From Folioceros fuciformis (Eukaryota; Anthocerotophyta; Anthocerotopsida; Anthocerotales), in NCBI GenBank assembly GCA_049999805.1, contig JBNGIO010004089.1, positions 33,826 to 56,018 of the forward strand: a stretch of 22,193 nt of DNA, written 5' to 3'. The notes under the pieces were generated by a model. The model was given only the letters and a program-made list of their open reading frames with translations. It did no database searches and had not been told where the DNA came from. Shown one piece after another: positions 16,953-22,193 of this stretch. Position 1 is the stretch's first letter, and each line of letters begins with the position of its first letter. The position numbers were made by a program, and so were the translations under genes.

Positions 16953-17976
16953 CAGACCCCGAGCCTTCTCATACGCTACGAAAATGGCACCATTCACAAC
17001 GAAGGCACGTGTCAATGTCACTCCCAACCCACGCCATAGGAACGCATGCCCCTCCGCCTGGATACTTTGCCGCAAACAGTCCAGGCTACTGGAATACTTC
17101 AGCCTCGACGAGTCCTGCGCCTGCATCCTGCTCTTGATCACATCCACCGGGTAGATGGATGTCCAGCACATGACCCCTGCAATCCCACCTGCAACAAGCT
17201 GCGTCGTGAGACTGGACTCGCCGTGCGTTCGGGAACCTGGAGAGAGCAGTTCCCGGGCAAACTCGTTGGTGGCGAAGTACACTCCATAGCTAGGCGCGTC
17301 TCTCAACAACGTCAATCCGAAGCCCCGGTACAAGCCTCTCCATCCCTCTGTCCTCATAGTCTTCTGGACAACAGACGAAGGTCCCGTTGCACGAGGGTGG
17401 GGGTGAAGAGAAGACACGGCAAACAAAGGATGCGGGGTGGCCGCTTGTAGTTGCAGCCGGATCTTAATAAGCTCTACAGGTGTCATAAGCACAGACTGGA
17501 CGGAGCCTGCTGCCGCACCAGCTAGCCACACCTTGGAATAGGAGAGGGGAGCATCGGAAGAGGGATCCGACAGTACACGCTGGCAAAAGGACTTACTTAC
17601 AAATGTCACGGCATTCTGTGAGGCAGTAAACGATGAGAAGGCAGCGAGGACTGATGCGCGAGGAATTGGCCAAAAGAGGAAAGCGGCTCGATGTCTTTCT
17701 TACCTGAACAGAAGCAGTGGCCAGTGGCGATAGCAGGCCTTTGAACAGAGCCTGGGGACCCTCCGAAGTCACAAGATGTCGGAACAATCCACACACAGTA
17801 GGAGCACCAGATGCAGGGCATCGCGGTTGCTGCAGCTGTATTCTAATTGTGTCCAGAGGATGGCCAGTTATCACCCCAGCCATGCCTCCCAATCCTCCGG
17901 CCAAGAGCTCCCTCACCAGAGTCGAGCCACCAGTCTCCATTTCATCCCTTGTGCTCGTCACAAGCCCCGTTTGCAT
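16938..17976 (-). CDS. BAC2: Mitochondrial basic amino acid carrier, BAC2-like (SLC25 family)
   Basis: Two exons (17976-17704 and 17615-16938; 88-nt GT-AG intron, phase 0) encode 316 residues. An in-frame TGA directly precedes the ATG. It has the tripartite mitochondrial-carrier fold, with three signature motifs at about 40-45 (PLDTIR), 137-142 (PVELIK) and 247-252 (PVDVIK), each followed by a matrix helix. Segments ELLAGGLGGMAGVITGHPLD, TPVELIKIRLQLQ, GLYRGFGLTLLRDAPSYGVY, LVAGGIAGVMCW and LWRGLGVTLTRAFVVNGAIF match plant BAC2, the inner-membrane arginine/basic amino acid transporter that feeds mitochondrial arginine catabolism in stress and germination. The substrate is inferred from the family match. 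A 25-residue Pro/His-rich loop after the second signature is longer than usual. The 3' end is duplicated downstream. Confidence 0.93.
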
Positions 17977-19037
17977 TCAGGCAAAGCAGAATTAGAGGAC
18001 TCCCTTGTTGTCCACAAGGAACGTGTCTGTGGCAAAATCAATCGTGAGCAGCTCTTTCGCACTCTGCAGGACAACCCCGCTCTTCCACATACCAGAGAGG
18101 ATTCCGATCCTCGGCGAAAATCAAATCCTCGCCCCTTCCAATCTAGTAGACATTCGGGCTAACAAATTGCATCGCATAAGACATGGAGCATTCTCGTTTC
18201 CACACACATATAGAGGAATTCAAGATGCAGGGGCAATTGATCGAGAATTTCCTCCATAGCAACGGAATGCAAGCAAATTTGCTCAAATTCCAAAGTGACT
18301 GATGAACAGAAACGGGAAGACGGCGAGGATTGAGTCTCAGGTGCTGCCATTGCTGTGGCAGTCTTTGTCACTAGTAGACTTGATCCAACACGCCACTCCA
18401 CAGACAGCGCGAGCTGCAAGGGCGGGCTCCGGCTTCAGCACCACACGTTCCACCGTTGGCGAAAAAGAAAATGCCGTACAACGGACGAACTTTATTGTAC
18501 ATACTGTGGTTCGGCCGAGACTCTCCTACCAATGGATCAACTTTTAGTCCCTTCCTGTCGCTTTGTAGTCCTGCGATTCCCCCGAAAGGAATCGAAAGAC
18601 TAAATAATATCGAAAAGGGATCGAAGGACTCAAAAAGCAGGAACAGCCTTCGAATGAGAACAGTGAAACCCTTACTGGAGCAGAGCAGAGAGCACTCTCG
18701 TGCTCTTTCCGCACAGAGTTTGTCGTACTCATGTACTGAGGTCGGTTTTATATGCATTAAGACATTACAGAAACCTACCCTCAACATTTACAAATGGGAA
18801 GCTTCCCTACTTACAAATTGATGGCCCGTTCCCTATTAGTGGACATGAAATGTCGCGTGCATGTTAATTCTTCATATTCACATTTACCAACCACATTTAG
18901 CCCGTGAGTAAAGCGCATTCAGCCATAGTAGCCGTGGAGGTTACTCCTCTCATCCGCTTGCACCTCAGAGACATGCGATGGTGTCGAAAGGAGATGAAAG
19001 CTCCTGGAGAGCGCGGACAAAGGCCTTGTTCACGGGA
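17977..19037. other. Intergenic between F-box gene and carrier gene
   Basis: This is upstream sequence of the carrier and 3' flank of the F-box gene. Open frames on both strands, up to about 138 codons, have no recognisable features. The one visible structure is a nested inverted-repeat block at about 18541-18640. Confidence 0.45.
18566..18602. repeat. Imperfect 15-bp inverted repeat, possible MITE remnant
   Basis: TAGTCCTGCGATTCC (18566-18580) pairs with GGAATCGAAAGACTA (18588-18602) at 13 of 15 positions across a 7-nt loop. Flanking sequence (TTTTAGTCCCTTCC on the left, GGGATCGAAGGACTC on the right) extends the symmetry weakly, as in a small decayed MITE or a structured RNA segment. Confidence 0.5.
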
Positions 19038-20293
19038 TCATCGCTGTGAATGCATGATTCGAGATACCCAGGCGCTCCTTCCGAAGTCAGCAGATATCTG
19101 GACTCGCATCACTTCATACCTTGTTCCCCTCTCAATCACATCAAACACCTTCTGGCCATCAGAGTCCAGAAGAGATGCCAAAGGAGCTGTCTTCACTTGG
19201 ATGTCGTCACCTTTGCGAGAGCCATGAACCCACCCACCCAGAATCCACCATCTCAGACAGATCTGTCTGTTTGCGATGCCACTGGATATTAAAGCCTCCC
19301 TCAAATACTTGTCCTGAAAAATCAGCTGGTGCATCATGTTTGCTGGCTGAGGCTTCAGCATGTCGACAGAGAAGAGAAGCATGTGGTCGTGAGGTGAGTA
19401 CAAAGTCAGATTGTGGGGTTTAGGGTTAGAGGAGTGACCTCTATGCCGAGGTGGTAGAGACAGTAATGAAGAGCTATCAGGTTGACCAGAACACTCTGAG
19501 TGGGTTTGAACAAGTTCACAACCACATCCTGGTAGTCGAAACCAAGAGCACACAGCAAAGCCATTGCCTTATGGTAGTCGATAACTTCCACCGATTCTTG
19601 ACGGGCTGCAAATCGGTTCACGATCTCAATCACAGCCCTCGATCGGCTCGCCATCTCGGTGTGAATGCGCTTATATGCCTCCCTCCACCCCTGCACTTCA
19701 TAGCAAAGGCGGACCTTGAGATTCAGTCCTCAAAAATTTAGTGGTAATGGTAAGACGCAGATTTCGGCCACAGTTAAGAGCTAGGAGCTGCTGAACCTCC
19801 CCACCTCAGACAAAACATTTCTACAAGGTCCTGGAGACCAACCTCATTTGGTTCCTTAGCAACGTTGATCTGGTTGCAAGCCCTGCCAAGCAAGCACAAG
19901 CAGTCCGGCTTCTTTCTGGCACAATCCACCGGATAGGACCGGCCCGACATGGGCCATCTCACTTGGAAAATCTGACCCCAAATTTCTTCGGACGAGCATG
20001 ACTCATACCAAAAGCGCGAACAGAGCTGAAGGTGACAGACGTCTCGTGGCTTGACGGAACGAGAAAAAAATTTCTCAGCACCTCCAATTACATTCCCCAC
20101 ACTTGTGGCTGTTGTTTGAAATCGACATCGTACAGCCAAAAGTGGTCCAACCGAAAGACAAAAGCGAAGGAATCTGCTAGACAACCTGCAGCAGGGCGAC
20201 AATGTGCCGAACTATGTCATCAGGCACCTGGTACCCCTCGACGCTCCAGTCCCTCTCCCCTTCACTTGAACCCTGAGAGTCCGCCTCCGCCAT
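19038..20293 (-). CDS. F-box protein with a conserved plant C-terminal domain (4 exons)
   Basis: Spliced model: exons 20293-20186, 20049-19843, 19714-19439 and 19313-19038 (introns of 136, 128 and 125 nt; all phase 0) give 288 residues. The F-box spans the first junction at about residues 22-70: YQVPDDIVRHIVALL, then PRDVCHLQLCSRFWYESCSS and EEIWGQIFQVRWP. F-box proteins are substrate receptors of SCF ubiquitin ligases. The rest is a conserved-looking helical region: GWREAYKRIHTEMASRS, then RFAARQESVEVIDYHKAMAL, GFDYQDVVVNLFKPTQSVLV and NLIALHYCLYHLGIE, then DKYLREALISSGIANRQICL, RWWILGGWVHG and a C-terminal RYEVMRVQIS segment. I recognise the F-box but not a named subfamily or target. The donor of exon 2 and acceptor of exon 3 are the least certain junction; exon 3 might instead start at GTGCAG|GGG. 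No membrane span or signal. Confidence 0.85.
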
Positions 20294-21411
20294 GATATCC
20301 CACCTACGGCAGGCAATCGTGCATACAGGTGAGGAACACCTTGCATGCCCTACCGCTCCATCCATCAGGCAACAAGAAGCCACGCGCTGAAGCCTGTCCT
20401 AAACCGTCACCGAATTGCAACCACATCCACAAACCTACAACCACCTTTGGTGCCTGTTGCTACCCTCTGCGAATTGGCCGCAAACGATTCCACCCATCAA
20501 CTGCCCCTCACGCCCTTCCTGCAGGAGGAAACGGACGGCCCAACCTCCACGACAGAAGCAACTCCCCTGCTCCTCCGCCCTTCTACCACACGCCGTAATC
20601 CGACGACTCAACAGCATTAGACACACCGACCCAAGAGATTCCATCACATCGCCTGTCTCTTCACCCACAGGCACAATGACTATACAACACCCCTCTCCTG
20701 CTCCCATCTACTTCCCCCACCAGCAAATTGGCCTCCGACCGCAACGTCACAAGCCAATCCCCGCATCCAACAAACGCAATCATGCAACTTCACCTGAGCG
20801 GAAGCAAACGCAGGAAACAAAGAAGGAACGTTGGCCGAAGAGAAATAAACAAAGAGCAGCAAGAGAAGGTCGGCAACCTGGGAACAGAGCACAAGCTGCG
20901 CTCCCGGCCTGATCAATTGATTTGCAGATATTTCGAGGGCCAAAGCGCATGATTCGAGGAAGCGCAAAGACTTAATCGCGTCGCGCTTGGGCTTTGGTTT
21001 CTGCGGGGAAAGACGGGTTGGGAAGATACCCAAGAGCCAGGTTCAGGCCCCGCTGCAACGTGGCCCACCTTCCATTTGGCCCGCCTCGCTCTAAATACAA
21101 TACCTGTCAAGCAACTACTGGGGCAGCCAGGAGGCACGGCCACGGGTCTCGCAAAGATGCTCCACGAGGGCTCCTGTGGAAGGAGATTCAGCAGGCACTA
21201 AATGAATCCGCTTCACAAATCCTGACACGGAATCGAGGTGGTAACAGTCGTCCGCTCACTCCTGCAGGAAAGGGGCAAGGAAGAGGAGGGGTACGGAGGG
21301 AAGGCCCGTCCACGATGATGGACTCCCGCCTCAATAGCGGCCCGCCTCCGGAGAAGTGGAAGGGGATCGAAGTCGGAAGTTTCCTGCCTGCCGTGCCGAG
21401 AGGGGGATGAA
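20294..21411. other. Intergenic between lipase and F-box genes
   Basis: The right part (about 21100-21411) should be the 3' untranslated region of the DUF676 gene and the left part the promoter of the F-box gene. Many overlapping Pro/Thr/His-rich frames occur on the + strand in C-rich DNA and look like chance. No RNA gene or repeat was recognised. Confidence 0.45.
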
Positions 21412-22193
21412 TCATAGACGGAAGTTGTCAATAATGTGCGCAATCACATCAGCGCCGTCCCCATGCCTGGACGCTTCCTTCACCTGAATCGTGTTGTGCG
21501 CGGCGAAAGATCCAAAATTGATGTCCACTCTCCGCCAGCTCATCTTGCTGAGACCGGACACCATTTCCTCCTCCGCATCCTCCACCCCAGACTTGCCCCC
21601 GTTCATCGAGGGTTTCGGATCCGCCGCAACCACAGCCCCAGACGCAGCCTCCATGCCACCATCCAACGCCTCCTCCACCCGCATCACATGCGGATATTTC
21701 TCGCTCACCGGTTCCTGCTTCACCGGCGGCACGTCGGACTCCCGCCGAATGGACGCCGTCCGCCATCCCACCAGATGGTCGAAGAACACGTTCGCATAAG
21801 CAGCCCGGGACTTGAACTCGTTCAACCCCGCCAGAAACCTCCCTTCCTGACAATCCGTGGCCATCCTCCGGAGCAGCGGCAGCCTCCCCCCGTCCCCGTC
21901 CGTCAAAAAGAGATGCCTCCCGGTCGGGCCGACGATCCAGTGCGCCATGGCCGGAGCCAAGGCCTCCAGGGCCCGCATCCCGAATAAGAAAGGCAGCTGG
22001 CCGTTCCCCCGCGACCCCAAGTGCGGGGTGGCTAGCGTGACGAAATTCATCGCCTCCAGCCCCGCGATCCCGCTCCTGCCACCTCCATTTCCTGCTCCCT
22101 CGCCGTCTCCTTGCACCAGCTGCCCTACCGCATACCTGGCCACCAAACCCCCGAGCGAATGCGCCACGAAGGAGATTTTCCGCACCCCAGGCG
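21412..22193 (-). CDS. DUF676 putative serine esterase/lipase, C-terminal 259 residues (partial)
   Basis: The frame is open at the right edge and ends in TGA at 21414-21412; the N-terminal part, including the oxyanion-forming strand, lies outside. The nucleophile elbow is intact in KISFVAHSLGGLVARYAVGQ (Ser in AHSLGG), followed by MNFVTLATPHLGSRGN, the conserved AHWIVGPTGRHLFLTDGD region, YANVFFDHLVGWRTASIRRE and a C-terminal MSWRRVDINFGSFAAHNTIQ segment whose His is a candidate catalytic residue. These match plant DUF676 alpha/beta-hydrolases (lipase/serine esterase, related to yeast ROG1-type lipases). The natural substrate is not known for most members. An acidic, low-complexity insert (about residues 185-210) precedes the last block. 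No intron is apparent in the visible part. Confidence 0.9.
   Translation of the reverse strand, partial: PGVRKISFVAHSLGGLVARYAVGQLVQGDGEGAGNGGGRSGIAGLEAMNFVTLATPHLGSRGNGQLPFLFGMRALEALAPAMAHWIVGPTGRHLFLTDGDGGRLPLLRRMATDCQEGRFLAGLNEFKSRAAYANVFFDHLVGWRTASIRRESDVPPVKQEPVSEKYPHVMRVEEALDGGMEAASGAVVAADPKPSMNGGKSGVEDAEEEMVSGLSKMSWRRVDINFGSFAAHNTIQVKEASRHGDGADVIAHIIDNFRL

Noticed and set aside
18371-18787. 138-codon minus-strand frame between the F-box and carrier genes
   Set aside because: It begins with a non-conserved mix of residues, crosses the inverted-repeat block and has no recognisable motif.
20329-20952. Several Pro/Thr/His-rich + strand frames upstream of the F-box gene
   Set aside because: Three frames are open at once in C-rich, stop-poor DNA, which indicates composition rather than coding.
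1-22193. CRISPR arrays, operons, bacterial promoters or phage-like modules
   Set aside because: The window is clearly eukaryotic (spliced plant genes). No regularly spaced repeats with unique spacers, Shine-Dalgarno-led gene clusters or integrase/transposase genes were seen.

Overview
This window is nuclear DNA from a plant, most likely a land plant. It carries spliced genes with short GT-AG introns (about 80-200 nt) and several plant-typical families: a Gnk2/DUF26 secreted protein, a DUF538 protein, a SUVR3-type SET methyltransferase with an F-box-like N-terminus, a BAC2-type mitochondrial carrier, an F-box protein and a plant DUF676 lipase. The compact introns and moderate GC suggest a bryophyte, lycophyte or other seedless plant, but the sequence alone does not fix the lineage.

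Layout. 1-376 is the 3' end of an unidentified + strand gene. 377-2786 holds no gene I can support; it has a (CA)11 microsatellite and then a sharp switch near 2090 to AT-rich DNA. That AT-rich island (about 2090-3440) carries one intronless minus-strand Gnk2/DUF26 gene. 4324-7173 (minus) is an intronless 949-residue coding region of unknown function. 7174-11053 is a long gene-poor stretch with tRNA-like or SINE-like remnants, a tandem imperfect repeat and an 11-bp-arm inverted repeat. 11054-11533 (+) is a DUF538 gene that converges on a seven-exon minus-strand gene (13667-11888) for a conserved unknown secreted or organellar protein. That gene is head-to-head with the SUVR3-like gene (13764-15392, three exons), with only 96 bp between the two start codons.

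From 16333 to the right edge every gene is on the minus strand. Right to left these are a partial DUF676 lipase (edge to 21412), a four-exon F-box protein (20293-19038), a two-exon BAC2-like carrier (17976-16938) and, just downstream of the carrier, a probable two-exon 78-residue single-pass membrane protein (16770-16333). The 3' end of the carrier gene appears to be tandemly duplicated, and the second copy abuts the start codon of the small gene.

The genes do not form one pathway; they look like ordinary nuclear neighbours. The best second-look items are the hidden small membrane-protein gene with its duplicated leader, the 96-bp bidirectional promoter, the acidic insertion that splits the pre-SET zinc cluster of the SUVR3 homolog, and the AT-rich island around the DUF26 gene. 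Exon boundaries were derived by hand from splice consensus, reading frame and family conservation; no alignment or transcript data were available.
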